From: Pseudomonadota bacterium | GTDB taxonomy: Bacteria; Myxococcota_A; Polyangia; Haliangiales; Haliangiaceae | Reading direction: 5' to 3' | NCBI GenBank assembly: GCA_022360315.1 | Contig: JAKSDA010000389.1 | Coordinates: forward strand, 1-64,000 | Length of the DNA: 64,000 bases | Shown: piece by piece, positions 10,375-21,849 of the stretch | Layout of the letters: each line of letters starts with the position of its first letter | Numbering within the stretch: the first letter of the stretch is position 1 | Notes under the pieces: model-generated | What the model was told of the DNA's origin: nothing | The model's database searches: none | What the model saw: only the letters and a program-made list of their open reading frames with translations | Made by a program: the position numbers and the translations under genes

Positions 10375-10767
10375 CTATTCCTCGATCACGGCGATGGCGT
10401 CGATTTCGACGTTGACGTCCTTGGGCAGGCGCGACACCTCGACGGTGGCACGGGCTGGAGGTTCGGTGTTGAAGCGCTCGCCGTAGACCTGATTGACCGC
10501 GGCAAAATCATTCATATCGGCGAGAAAGATCGTGGTTTTGACGACCGCGTCGAAGTTGGTTCCGGCGGCGTCGAGCACGGCTGCGAGGTTGTCCAGGACA
10601 CGGCGGGTCTGCACCGTCACATCGCCGGCCACCAGTTCGCCGGTGTTGGGATCGAGCGGCACTTGTCCCGAGCAGAAGAGCAGATTTCCCGCGCGAATGG
10701 CTTGCGAGTAGGGACCGATCGCTGCGGGGGCGCGATCGGTTTTGACTGCGCTACGTGGTTTCGACAT
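10375..10767 (-). CDS. ridA: RidA family enamine/imine deaminase
   Basis: A 130-residue protein of the YjgF/YER057c/UK114 family, cytoplasmic trimers that hydrolyse reactive 2-aminoacrylate-type enamines released by PLP enzymes. The family core is complete: AIGPYSQAI near the N-terminus, FCSGQVPLDP, TRRVLDNLAAVL, and PPARATVEVSRLP, whose Arg binds the substrate carboxylate. A GTG at 10782 would add five residues; AAAGG lies directly before the ATG at 10767, a poor distance for either, so the start is uncertain by five codons. Gene stands alone, followed downstream on this strand by acs. Confidence 0.92.
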   Translation of the reverse strand: MSKPRSAVKTDRAPAAIGPYSQAIRAGNLLFCSGQVPLDPNTGELVAGDVTVQTRRVLDNLAAVLDAAGTNFDAVVKTTIFLADMNDFAAVNQVYGERFNTEPPARATVEVSRLPKDVNVEIDAIAVIEE

Positions 10768-10884
10768 GCCTTTGTCTACCACGGCCGGGATTGTTGCGGG
10801 TCATCGGCAAAGACCGGTTCGAGTCGCGAATCCCATCCGAGAGTTGACACTGCTCGCCCGAGCCGCTAAAAACGCTGTCCCCAC

Positions 10885-10959
10885 GGGCGATTAACTCAGC
10901 GGGAGAGTGCCACCTTCACACGGTGGAAGTCACTGGTTCAAACCCAGTATCGCCCACCA
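10885..10959 (+). tRNA. tRNA-Val (CAC)
   Basis: Full cloverleaf by eye: acceptor GGGCGAT (10885-10891) pairs with ATCGCCC (10949-10955); D arm ACTC/GAGT; anticodon stem CCACC/GGTGG with loop TTCACAC giving anticodon CAC at 10917-10919; T arm ACTGG-TTCAAAC-CCAGT; discriminator A and encoded CCA to 10959. It marks the left edge of a region with a kinase remnant and a tandem array, a usual site for integrated DNA, though no integrase or second copy of the tRNA end is visible. Confidence 0.96.
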
Positions 10960-10991
10960 AGAAAATCAGTGCCTTGCCGGAAAGTTGACAA

Positions 10992-11267
10992 TCAAGTCCA
11001 ATCACTGACAAGGCCGCTGACAAGGTTCTGCACAGAAACTGACAAGCCAGAGGCACCGGGCCGTGTTGCGCCCGATGGTATGGGTGACGCGAGCGTCTCG
11101 GTATCCTCCAGGGAATTGTCCATGTGCTCGGCCAGCAGTTTGGCGATATCGAAGTCGGTACCCTTGATGGTGCCAGACTCGGTCAGCATGACGTTTTCGG
11201 GTTTAAGGTCTCGGTGAACGATTTCCATATGGTGGGCACAGACCAGGACGCACACCACGGGAATCAT
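10992..11267 (-). pseudogene. Remnant of a Ser/Thr protein kinase
   Basis: About 91 codons carrying the catalytic loop HRDLKPENVML and a decayed activation segment in which DFG has become DFDIAKLL. The whole N-lobe with glycine loop and catalytic Lys is absent, and the APE motif and C-lobe are missing. The segment is cut on its upstream side just before the 42-bp tandem array. It cannot be an active kinase; most likely it is what remains after a deletion or rearrangement next to the tRNA gene. Confidence 0.75.
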
Positions 11268-11458
11268 CGGCTCGGTGCGCGGCGGGCAGGGACTCGCGTG
11301 CCCACTCGGGCCGGATTGTGGGCCTGGCGGAGCGACGGCAAATTTGGGCCGGGGCGATCCTGGGCTGCCAAAGACTGTCGGATCCAGCTTGGACTGTACC
11401 GAGCACCTGACGGCGCTGCCTTTCCGTATTACCTTTGCTCAGGCAATCGGTCGTCCCG

Positions 11459-12210
11459 ATGCCAGCGTATGGCCCCGGTGCAACGCCTCCTCCCATCGCA
11501 GGGCCAGAATCGGCGCGCGATGCGACGGCGCGATTGCACGCGGGGCCAAAATCGGCGTACGGTGCCATGACTGTGTCGACCGCGAAACCAGAGTCGGCGC
11601 GCAAATCGGCCGAGCTGCGGAGTGCGGGGCCGGAGTTGGGACGCAGATCCACGGAGATGTAGCTCGCAGGGCCGGACTCGGCGCGCGGATCCAAGGATGT
11701 GACGATCGCCGGGCCGGAGCCGGCGCGCAGATCGATGGAGTTGTTGAACGCGGCGCAAATTGTGCGCCGAGAGGCAGATCGCCCTGTGGTCGCGGCGCCA
11801 AACACCAGCCCGCTGAGAAACGGCGCGATCGTTCGCGGGCCAGAATCGGCGCTCAGTGCAAAGGCTGCCTCGATCGCGAAACCACAGCTGGCGCGCACAT
11901 CGACCGAGCTGTCGAGCGAAGCATCGGAGTTGGCGCGCGCTGCAAGGACGGCTCAGATCGCCGGGTCAGAGCTGGCGCGCAGAGCTACGACTGGGCCGAT
12001 CGCCGAGCTAGAGCCGGGGCGCAGATCGCCCGACCGGCCGATCGCGGGGCCGGATCCGGCGCGCGGAGCAACCGATTTGCTAAACGCGGCGCAAGATATG
12101 CGCGGCTGCATCGCTGGCGCTGTGGCCGCAGCGCCAGCTTTGGCGCGCGAGAGTAACGGCTCGGTCAAGCGCGAGGCCAGATTCGGACCGCGGTGCAATC
12201 CCCCGACTCG

Positions 12211-12214
<4 letters not shown>
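11459..12214. repeat. 42-bp tandem array, 18 diverged units, no indels
   Basis: Units start every 42 bp at 11459, 11501, 11543 and so on to 12173. Most open with GGGCCRGARTCGGCGCGC; several start AAACC or GCGC instead. All junctions keep exact register although the units differ widely in sequence. A higher-order pattern is visible: units at 11543 and 11585 resemble those at 11837 and 11879 (294 bp, seven units apart), and the unit pair with ends TTGTTGAACGCG (11711) and TTGCTAAACGCG (12047) is eight units apart. The array runs to the glpV stop codon. A stop-free frame on the plus strand (11275-12156) would give a 14-residue repeat protein, but other frames are nearly as open and no clear start or family match supports coding. 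Confidence 0.85.
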
Positions 12215-14070
<1,856 letters not shown>

Positions 14071-14104
14071 GGTTGCAATCCTGTGGTCCGGGACGTCCAG
14101 CCGT

Positions 14105-14976
<872 letters not shown>

Positions 14977-14977
<1 letters not shown>

Positions 14978-16134
14978 CAGTTACCCCCCGCCGGGGTCGC
15001 GGCCGGGCGATGGTCGCCAGAAGGTTCATCGGCACAGACGATGCGCTGGTCGCGATATAAATGCAACTCGCCCCCGGCAAAGCGAATGCGCGCGTTCTGT
15101 CCCGGTGCTGGCGGTACCCGGTCGGTCAGCTTGGCTTTGATCTGATGCTCACCCAGCTCTGCCGACGCGATGGAGAAGCGGCCGTGATCCTCGACTGCCG
15201 TGATGGTAACCGATAACTCGCCGGGCTGGCCATGGTCAGTCGAATCGCCACCGGCGACCAGCTCGACAAATTCGGGCCGAATGCCGATCTCGAACGAGCC
15301 CTGGTCGCGCCGGGCTTGCTGCCACACCTCGTCGGACAGGGGAATTGACTGGCCGGCGACCATCGCAGCACCGTCGACAAGCTGGCAGGGCAGGATGTTC
15401 ATTCCCGGCGTGCCGATAAAATAACCGACAAAGGTATGCTCTGGCCGGCGAAATAACTCATCGGGAGACCCCTCCTGGACAATCTTGCCCTCGTTCATGA
15501 CCCACACCCGGTCGGCAAAGGTGAGGGCCTCGGTCTGGTCGTGGGTGACGTAGATCGAGGTGTGGCGAAACTGCTCGTGAACCTGGCGCAGAGTGCGGCG
15601 AATTTGCCATTTACGCTGGGGATCGATGACCGTGAGTGGCTCGTCGAGCAAAATGGCGGCGACGTCGTCGCGGACCAGGCCGCGGCCGAGCGAAATGATC
15701 TGCTTGAGATCCGGGGTCAGATTGGCAGCTCGCCTGGTGAGCTCGGAATCGAGCTCGAGAAGGTCGGCGATCTCGCCGACCCGCTTTTTGACCTCACTGT
15801 CCGGGCGACCGCGATTGCGCAGCGGAAAAGCCAGATTGTCGAACACGGTCATGGTGTCGTAAAGGACGGGAAATTGAAAGACCTGGGCGATATTGCGCCG
15901 GCGAGTCGGCAGCCTGGTCACGTCCTTGGCGCCGTAGCGGATCTGCCCCGACGTGGGATGGATCAGCCCCGAGATGAGATTGAGCATGGTGGTCTTGCCA
16001 CAGCCACTGGGACCGAGAAGTGCGTGGGCCTCGCCGTCGCCGAAATGCACATCGACCCGGCGCAGCACGTACTCGGATGGGTCGGGCTGGGCTACATAGC
16101 TGTGCGAGATGTCTGCCAGGATGATGTCTGCCAT
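14977..16134 (-). CDS. glpT: ABC importer ATPase with degenerate signature, GlpT-like
   Basis: A 385-residue MalK-type ATPase. Walker A GPSGCGKTT (about 42-50), Q-loop QFPVLYD, Walker B AILLDEPL and the switch His in VTHDQTEA are intact. The ABC signature is not LSGGQ but LTPDLKQ, as known for GlpT-type subunits (LTADAKQ). A C-terminal OB-like regulatory domain follows from about 240 (GIRPEFVELV). It complements the other ATPase, which has a good signature but lacks the switch His. 43 nt downstream of that gene. Confidence 0.88.
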
Positions 16135-16177
16135 GGCGATGCTCCGCGAACTGGCGGTTCTTTCGATCGGCTGCGGC

Positions 16178-17290
16178 CTACCGGTGATAGGACTTGATCA
16201 GAGTGCCTTCTCGATCGGCGGCAAAGACCAGAAGCCGGCTCGGATCGATCGACAGAGTGAGTGTTTGGCCCAGCTGATGGGGAAATACCCCGTCTTCCTG
16301 CACGATAAAGTGGTTTTGGCTGCAGCCCATGTGCACATAGGTCTCCGACCCGCTGATCTCGCACAGCTCGACCGTGCCGGGCAGCTGGAGGTGGTTTGCT
16401 TCGGTCGTCTCGAGGGTGCAATCGCTGGCCCGGATACCGAGGCGATAGGTGCCGTCGTCGAGCTCGGCGAGGTGATCGCTTGCCTGGCGCAGGGAAAATT
16501 CTGCACCGGTCAGACGTGCCACGCCGTCTTTCACCTCGACCGCAAAAACATTCATCGGTGGGTCACCAAAAACACTGGCCGCCGCGATCGAGGCCGGCCG
16601 GTGATAGACCTCGAGAGCAGATGCGTTTTGCAGCACCCGGCCCTTGTCCAGGACGATGGTGTTGGCGCCAAAGGCGAGGGCCTCGCCGGGCTCGGAGGTC
16701 GCGTAGATCACCGTGGTGGTCGTGCCGGTCAAGATGTCGGCCAGCTCGTCGCGCATCTGTTCGCGCAGTTTGTAGTCGAGATTGACCAGCGGCTCGTCGA
16801 GCAAGAGTAGATCGGCGCCCTTGGCCAGAGCGCGGGCAATGGCCACCCGTTGCTGCTGGCCGCCGCTGATCTGGTTGGGCAAGCGGTCGAGCAAGTGCGC
16901 GATGTGAAGCGTCTCGGCCAGCTCGCGTACCCGGGCGTCGATGTCCGGCGATGCCGCGCTGCCCTTGTCCGACCGTTTGGCTTTTTGCCGGCGCAGCGGC
17001 GAGGCGATGTTTTCGTATACCGTGAGCGAGGGATAGTTGACGAACTCCTGGTACACCATGGCGACCGAGCGTTTGCGCAGAGGGATATGGACAAGATCCT
17101 GTCCATTCATGGTGATGGTGCCGGTAGAGGGCGAGTCCAGCCCGGCCAGGATGCGCAGCAAGCTGGTCTTGCCGGCTCGGGTGCGGCCGACCAGAATATG
17201 CAAGACGCCGACCTCGAGGTGAAGGTCGATGGGATAGAGATGGGGTTGTCCACCCACCGTTTTGCTGACACCGTTGAGTTCGAGCGACAT
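16178..17290 (-). CDS. glpS: ABC importer ATPase with degenerate H-loop, GlpS-like
   Basis: A 370-residue MalK-type ATPase. Walker A is GRTRAGKTS, the signature ISGGQQQR and Walker B LLLLDEPL are normal, but the H-loop reads YATSEPGEA, with Ser where the switch His stands in VTHDQ. This pattern is known for the GlpS branch. A C-terminal OB-type domain is present (RLGIRASDCTL). A TTG at 17296 would add two residues; the ATG at 17290 has GGGG 8 nt upstream and is preferred. 18 nt after the DUF2160 gene. Confidence 0.88.
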   Translation of the reverse strand: MSLELNGVSKTVGGQPHLYPIDLHLEVGVLHILVGRTRAGKTSLLRILAGLDSPSTGTITMNGQDLVHIPLRKRSVAMVYQEFVNYPSLTVYENIASPLRRQKAKRSDKGSAASPDIDARVRELAETLHIAHLLDRLPNQISGGQQQRVAIARALAKGADLLLLDEPLVNLDYKLREQMRDELADILTGTTTTVIYATSEPGEALAFGANTIVLDKGRVLQNASALEVYHRPASIAAASVFGDPPMNVFAVEVKDGVARLTGAEFSLRQASDHLAELDDGTYRLGIRASDCTLETTEANHLQLPGTVELCEISGSETYVHMGCSQNHFIVQEDGVFPHQLGQTLTLSIDPSRLLVFAADREGTLIKSYHR

Positions 17291-17308
17291 TGGCAAACCC
17301 CGTGGTCG

Positions 17309-17581
17309 TTACCCCCATCGTCCGATGGCGGCCATCCAGATCAGCGAGCCGGGCAGGGCCAGCCACGGCGACGCGTCGGTCGTGGCCAGCCAGAACAGGT
17401 AAATGAATGCAGTGCAGAGCAGGCCGATGAACAGGCGATCACCGCGGGTCGTCGCCATGGGCAGAAACCCCCGCCGCTCGACCGTGGGCGAGATCTGCTC
17501 CCACACTGCCATGACCACCAGCACGGTGAAGATACAGGCAAAAAAGATCCCGGTCGCGAGAGTCCACGCCATCCAGCTCAT
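17309..17581 (-). CDS. DUF2160 small membrane protein of glycerol importer operon
   Basis: A 90-residue integral membrane protein with three hydrophobic segments (about 5-25, 47-63, 68-84) and a short loop ISPTVERRGFLPM. This is the DUF2160 protein routinely encoded between permease and binding protein in glycerol ABC operons. Its ATG overlaps the upstream permease stop by one base (TGATG). Function in the transporter is not established; it probably assists the membrane complex. Confidence 0.85.
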   Translation of the reverse strand: MSWMAWTLATGIFFACIFTVLVVMAVWEQISPTVERRGFLPMATTRGDRLFIGLLCTAFIYLFWLATTDASPWLALPGSLIWMAAIGRWG

Positions 17582-18378
17582 CACACTCTCCCCAGGGCAA
17601 AGCCCTTGGCAATGTTGTTGCGAATAAACCAGATGACCAGCGCGCCCGGTATGATGGTGAGCACGCCGGCAGCCGACAAGAGGCCCCAATCCATGCCCGA
17701 TGCACTCACCGTGCGGGTCATGGTGGCGACGATGGGTTTGCTGTCCACAGTGGTCAAGGTGCGGGCGAGAAGCAATTCAACCCAGCTGAACATGAAGCAG
17801 AAGAATGCGGCTACGCCGATGCCCGACCGGATGAGCGGCAAGAAAATACGGACAAAAAAATGCGGAAAGCGATATCCATCCATGTAGGCCATCTCATCGA
17901 TCTCACGGGGAATGGCCGACATGAAGCCCTCGAGGATCCAGACCGCGAGCGGGACATTAAACAGGGTGTGAGCCATGGCCACGGCCCACGGGGTATCGAA
18001 CAGGCCCACGCTCGAGTAGAGCTGGAAAAAGGGCAGAAGAAAGACCGCAGGCGGCGCCATGCGGTTGGTGAGGAGCCAGAAGAACAGGTGTTTATCGCCG
18101 GTGAAGCGATAGCGCGAAAACGCATAGGCCGCGGGCAGGGCCACAGTGAGCGAGAGGGCTGTGTTGATGGCGACGTAGGTGAGCGAATTGATATAGCCCC
18201 GGTACCACGAACTGTCGGTAAAGATGGCGATGTAATTGTCGAAGGTGAGATCGCGCGGAAACAGAGTGAAGGCGCCCAGGATCTCCTCATTGGTCTTGAG
18301 CGACATGAGGACCAGCCAGTAAATGGGCACGATCACGAATATCAAATACGCGATCAATAGAATACGTCGTCTGGTCAT
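17581..18378 (-). CDS. glpQ: ABC importer permease, glycerol (GlpQ) type
   Basis: A 265-residue MalG-like permease with six membrane segments and an EAA-type loop ending in REIDEMAYMDGYRF. The start MTRRRILLIAYLIF at 18378 gives the normal short N-terminus; the frame is open further upstream but without a better start. It is the first gene of the operon, so the promoter should lie in 18379-18900. Gene order (Q, DUF2160, S, T, P, V) differs from the usual rhizobial S-T-P-Q-DUF2160-V order, so the operon is rearranged. Confidence 0.88.
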   Translation of the reverse strand: MTRRRILLIAYLIFVIVPIYWLVLMSLKTNEEILGAFTLFPRDLTFDNYIAIFTDSSWYRGYINSLTYVAINTALSLTVALPAAYAFSRYRFTGDKHLFFWLLTNRMAPPAVFLLPFFQLYSSVGLFDTPWAVAMAHTLFNVPLAVWILEGFMSAIPREIDEMAYMDGYRFPHFFVRIFLPLIRSGIGVAAFFCFMFSWVELLLARTLTTVDSKPIVATMTRTVSASGMDWGLLSAAGVLTIIPGALVIWFIRNNIAKGFALGRV

Positions 18379-18902
18379 GGCGCTGGCAGGCCGTTGAACG
18401 GCGGTAAAAGAAAGGCCGATAGTGACCCCAACGCCGGTCAAGAGCAAGTGCTATGGGCAGTCCGGGGCAGACTGTATCGGTCCGAGGAGCCGGTGGTGGC
18501 GCCCGGCCATCTCACCGGCGGTCCGCCCGGCCTGGCCTCGCGTGCCTGAAATCAGCCCGATTTGAATGACCGCACTCCGCTATCGCAGCTTTTTCCGTCC
18601 GCCCAGCCCCGCTAGCCCCGCTGACCCGGATTGAACAGACACCCATTCGCCGTCGATCAAAACACGGCGTTTCTGCTGCGAGGGCAACGGCCGAGCCGGC
18701 CGGGCGGCCAGCCGGGTATTTTGCCCGAAACATGATAGCCGGGCGCGAAGGTCTCGAGCCGTGTGCACTGGTCGTATTTTGATTGCGCAGTTGTTCACAA
18801 CCGGCGCCGATACCGACTGTCACCAGATTTGCGCCAACCGACTCAACCCGCCGCTCCCATCGCGTCGCGGTGTCGCGATTCGGCGCGCCGAGGAGGTTTC
18901 CG
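18379..18902. other. Non-coding gap upstream of the glycerol importer operon
   Basis: 524 bases with no gene that can be supported on either strand. It should contain the importer promoter on the minus strand. Around 18510-18600 the plus strand has weak likeness to the reverse complement of the dispersed element (GAATGAC, CTCCGCT, CCGTCCG in order), and 18690-18720 has a GCCGGCCGGGC / AGCCGGGTATTT segment; both may be old copies. Confidence 0.4.
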
Positions 18903-19473
18903 TCACGACTGTTGCAGAGCGCGGAGGCGGGCGCGCAGGGCGGCGATCTCGGCGGCCTGCGCCGTCGCCCTGTCCTCGGCCGCGACAGCCCGAGCCTCGG
19001 CTGTGGCGGCTTTTTCGGCGAGGGTGGGGACGATATTGCTGCCGTTGCAGTCGCGGCTAATACGCACTCGGGGCCGCCGAGACAATTTCGACGACAAAAC
19101 GCGGCACGCTGTGATCTGGTCGCCAGACCTCCCAGCGACGTGGCAACGGCTCGTCGGTAGCGGGCGGATGGTCGAGGATGTACACGTCCGACGAGACCTG
19201 GACAGAAGGCTCGCCCTCGACCCAGGCGAAAAAGTTGTCACTGCCAACCAGAACCGATGACCAGCTGCGTTCCCGGGCCAGCACCCGCAGCGACGACTGC
19301 AAAACGTCGATGATCTGCCCCTGTTCGCCGCTCTGCCCCATATCCTCTTGCTCGGTCAAATACCACGGCGACCAGTCGATGGTTCCGTCGCTCCTGCGCA
19401 ATCGGTCGAGCGCGTGACCGCGAATGAGACGGTTTGGCGTGGGTGGTTTGGCAACGGCAACGGCAACGGCCAT
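18903..19473 (-). pseudogene. Broken Uma2-family (DUF820) nuclease gene
   Basis: The first part (19473 to 19057) encodes an Uma2 N-terminal domain, from the start MAVAVAVAKPP through SSDVYILDHPP to RFVVEIVSAAPSAY and a stop. The typical Ala/Glu-rich Uma2 C-terminal coiled coil (AEKAATAEARAVAAEDRA) then follows in a different frame down to 18903. The middle catalytic region with its conserved Lys is missing. This fits an internal deletion plus frameshift. The first bases contain three copies of GGCAAC. An intact relative lies at 58102-58968. Confidence 0.75.
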
Positions 19474-19631
19474 AGACCATACTGTAACACACGGGTTCCC
19501 ACCGCAAAAATAAGTACAAAACTGACCCGACCTGGTGAGTGGTTACTCCGTTCTCGCGGCCGGGATTGCGGTGACTTGGCCGGGCCGGGATGCCCGCGGG
19601 GTCAGCCCGCCACGTCGTGCCCTCATCTCCC

Positions 19632-19659
19632 TTGACAGCCAGGCGGCGCGCCCTATAGT
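19632..19659 (+). promoter_or_regulatory. Sigma70-type promoter for yceD-rpmF
   Basis: TTGACA at 19632-19637, 16-bp spacer, TATAGT at 19654-19659. Near-consensus in a high-GC genome. Transcription would start about 19666, only some 7 nt before the yceD ATG at 19673, so the message may be nearly leaderless. Confidence 0.75.
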
Positions 19660-19672
19660 ACGCTGCTCCGCT

Positions 19673-20278
19673 ATGAATGCTGATGCGAACATGGTGGTCT
19701 CGATCCACCAACTGCCGCTTTCGCGGGACATCGAACTGGGCAATGCGTTTGTTCGCACCACCATCGCCGAATTGCCCACCCGGGCCATTCTCGAATGCCC
19801 ACACGACGATCCGGACGCCGGCCGCGCCAAAGCCCGGGTCGAGCTCTACAGCGATGACGAGTCCAACGTGTTTCTGCGCGGCCAGCTGTCGGGATGGTTC
19901 GCGGTCGGATGCAGCCGGTGCGTCGAGCCGGTCAAAGTGCCGTTCGACGAAACCCTGGCCGCGACATTCCGACCCGCGGGCCAGATCCCGGGTGCGGATC
20001 TCAGCAGTGATCCAGCCGAGCCGGTCCCAGCCGAGGGCGACCTCGGTTGGGAGCTGACCGACGACGACCTCGATCTCTACAGTTATGAGGCCAAGTCAGT
20101 GGATCTGGAGCCACTTTTGCGTGAGCAGCTCATTCTCGCCGTACCGTTTGCGCCGCTGTGCCGTGAGGATTGCCAGGGGCTATGCCCACAATGCGGCGCC
20201 AACAGGAACTGCGAATCGTGCGCGTGCGAGCCGCCCATCGATCCCCGACTGGCCGCGCTTCAAGATATTGATCTGTAG
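19673..20278 (+). CDS. yceD: DUF177 / YceD family protein
   Basis: A 201-residue protein of the DUF177 family, found beside rpmF in most bacteria and linked to 23S rRNA or large-subunit maturation. It has the family Cys pairs: VGCSRC in the middle and CREDC, CPQC and CESC near the C-terminus, probably a zinc site. The frame is open upstream, but the promoter at 19632-19659 makes the ATG at 19673 (MNADANMVVSIHQL) the practical start; the second ATG at 19691 would give a longer leader. No ribosome site precedes either. rpmF follows 65 nt downstream. Confidence 0.88.
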   Translation: MNADANMVVSIHQLPLSRDIELGNAFVRTTIAELPTRAILECPHDDPDAGRAKARVELYSDDESNVFLRGQLSGWFAVGCSRCVEPVKVPFDETLAATFRPAGQIPGADLSSDPAEPVPAEGDLGWELTDDDLDLYSYEAKSVDLEPLLREQLILAVPFAPLCREDCQGLCPQCGANRNCESCACEPPIDPRLAALQDIDL

Positions 20279-20343
20279 TATAGAACCGCGACATCGCATA
20301 TCGACGAACCGCGAGGTCGCAGAGCGACACCAAGGAGTGAGCC

Positions 20344-20544
20344 ATGGCATTGCAGAAACGAAGGTTGGGTCGGACCCGAATCCATCACCGCCGGTCGGCC
20401 TGGGCCCGCAAGGCCAGCCGCAAGCCGCTGGTGCAGAGCTGCCCCAATTGCGAGAGTCCGCGTATTCCGCACCGAGTGTGCATGAAATGCGGCTTTTACG
20501 GCGGCGAGATCGTCATGAAAGTCGAGCAATCCGAGGAAGAATGA
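20344..20544 (+). CDS. rpmF: 50S ribosomal protein L32
   Basis: A 66-residue basic protein with the L32 N-terminus (MALQKRRLGRTRIHHRRS, with a slightly altered family motif) and the zinc-binding form CPNC...CMKC at about 43-62. AAGGAG lies 6-7 nt before the ATG. Sits between yceD and plsX, the conserved arrangement in bacteria. The acidic tail VEQSEEE is usual. Confidence 0.95.
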   Translation: MALQKRRLGRTRIHHRRSAWARKASRKPLVQSCPNCESPRIPHRVCMKCGFYGGEIVMKVEQSEEE

Positions 20545-20676
20545 GCTCGCTCCGGGCGCCTGGCTGTCCCCCGCGCGCTGGCCGTTGACCCGTGCTCGCC
20601 TGGCCGGCCATCGCCTGCCGGGCGCTCACCCGTGCGCAAGGGCGCCCGCATACCACTTGAAATCGTGGCTCGATTG

Positions 20677-21732
20677 GTGGTCCGAATTGCGATCGACGCC
20701 ATGGGCGGTGATCACGCGCCGGTCTCCGAAGTGCGAGGAGCCGTGCTTGCGGCTCGCTCCTGGGCCATCGACGTGGTCCTGGTCGGCGACGAGATCCGCA
20801 TCCGCGCCGAGCTGACCCGGCTCGGCGCGGAACGGCACCCGCACATCTCGGTGGTGCACGCTTCCCAGGCGGTGACCATGAGCGATCCGCCGGGTCAGGT
20901 GTTTCGGCAAAAGCGCGACTCATCACTGCGCGTCGCGTTTGAATTGGCCGCGCAAAACCAGGTCCAGGCCGTGGTCTCGGCGGGCAACTCGGGCGCGATT
21001 TTGAGCCATGCGCTGTTTGTTCTGGGCCGGCTGCCCGGACTCGAGCGACCGGCGATCCTCACCGAGCTGCCGACCGAAACCGGCACTCTGGTGCTGTGTG
21101 ACGCGGGCGCCAATACCGAGGTCAAACCCGCCATGCTGGCCCAGTTTGCCGTGCTCGGGTCCTGCTATGACAGCATCGAATACGGCCGCGACCGGCCCCG
21201 TGTCGCCCTTCTGTCCAATGGGACCGAACCCGAGAAGGGTACCGAGCTGACCCGCGCAGCTGATCCATTGCTCCGGCACGCCAGCGATGACCCGATGGCG
21301 CGCTTCCGCTATGTCGGCTACATCGAAGCCTCACACCTGTTTGACGGATCGATCGATGTGGTGGCGACCGATGGCTACACCGGCAACATCGTCCTCAAGC
21401 TGGCCGAAGGGCTGGCTGACGCGATGGTTCGCATGGTGCACACCCGGCTGTCGAGCACAGTCCGCGGCCGGATCGGAGGCGTGCTGCTCCGGCCTCTTCT
21501 GCGCGATCTCAAGCAACAGGTCGATTATGCCGAGACCGGCGGTGCGCTTCTCGCCGGAGTCCGCGAAGTGGTCACCATCTGCCATGGCCGCAGCGATGCC
21601 ATCGCGATCAAAAACGCGATCAAACAAGCGGCGCGCTTTGTCCGCTGCGATCTGGTCAGCCGCCTGGGCGAGGCGATCGCACGCCACGCCCAGGCGTGGC
21701 AGGATGAATCCGGAAGCGCGGCCCGCGCATGA
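20677..21732 (+). CDS. plsX: Phosphate acyltransferase PlsX
   Basis: A 351-residue enzyme that converts acyl-ACP to acyl-phosphate for phosphatidic acid synthesis, acting at the membrane face with PlsY. The hallmark IAIDAMGGDHAP is at the N-terminus, SAGNSGAI follows, and VATDGYTGNIVLK lies in the C-terminal half. The frame is open back to a GTG at 20632, but PlsX proteins begin just before this hallmark, so the GTG at 20677 (MVRIAIDAM) is chosen. No strong ribosome site is visible. Follows rpmF; fabH, which usually comes next, is absent. Confidence 0.93.
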   Translation: MVRIAIDAMGGDHAPVSEVRGAVLAARSWAIDVVLVGDEIRIRAELTRLGAERHPHISVVHASQAVTMSDPPGQVFRQKRDSSLRVAFELAAQNQVQAVVSAGNSGAILSHALFVLGRLPGLERPAILTELPTETGTLVLCDAGANTEVKPAMLAQFAVLGSCYDSIEYGRDRPRVALLSNGTEPEKGTELTRAADPLLRHASDDPMARFRYVGYIEASHLFDGSIDVVATDGYTGNIVLKLAEGLADAMVRMVHTRLSSTVRGRIGGVLLRPLLRDLKQQVDYAETGGALLAGVREVVTICHGRSDAIAIKNAIKQAARFVRCDLVSRLGEAIARHAQAWQDESGSAARA

Positions 21733-21777
21733 TCCGGGTCCAAAGATCCGACCTTCAAGACGAATGGATGAATTGCG

Positions 21778-21819
21778 GACTTGTCGTGCACAATAGCTCT
21801 CGCATTGTGCGGACAAGTC
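21778..21819. promoter_or_regulatory. 15-bp hairpin upstream of fabD
   Basis: GACTTGTC (21778-21785) then GCACAAT (21788-21794), 9-nt loop, ATTGTGC (21804-21810), G, GACAAGTC (21812-21819). The two arms pair over 15 bp with a small GT/G bulge. It ends 30 nt before the fabD ATG and no T tract follows, so it looks more like an operator or mRNA control element than a terminator. Confidence 0.6.
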
Positions 21820-21849
21820 GTGTAAAGAGTGCGCCGTCTGGATTGAACC

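Noticed and set aside
11005..11046. Integrase arm sites or att repeat after tRNA-Val (three CTGACAAG words)
   Set aside because: No integrase gene and no second copy of the tRNA 3' end found in the window.
11275..12156. A 293-residue Arg/Gly-rich protein over the tandem array
   Set aside because: Several other frames are also open for long stretches, there is no ribosome site or recognised family, and high GC alone removes stops. Kept as a hypothesis, not a CDS.
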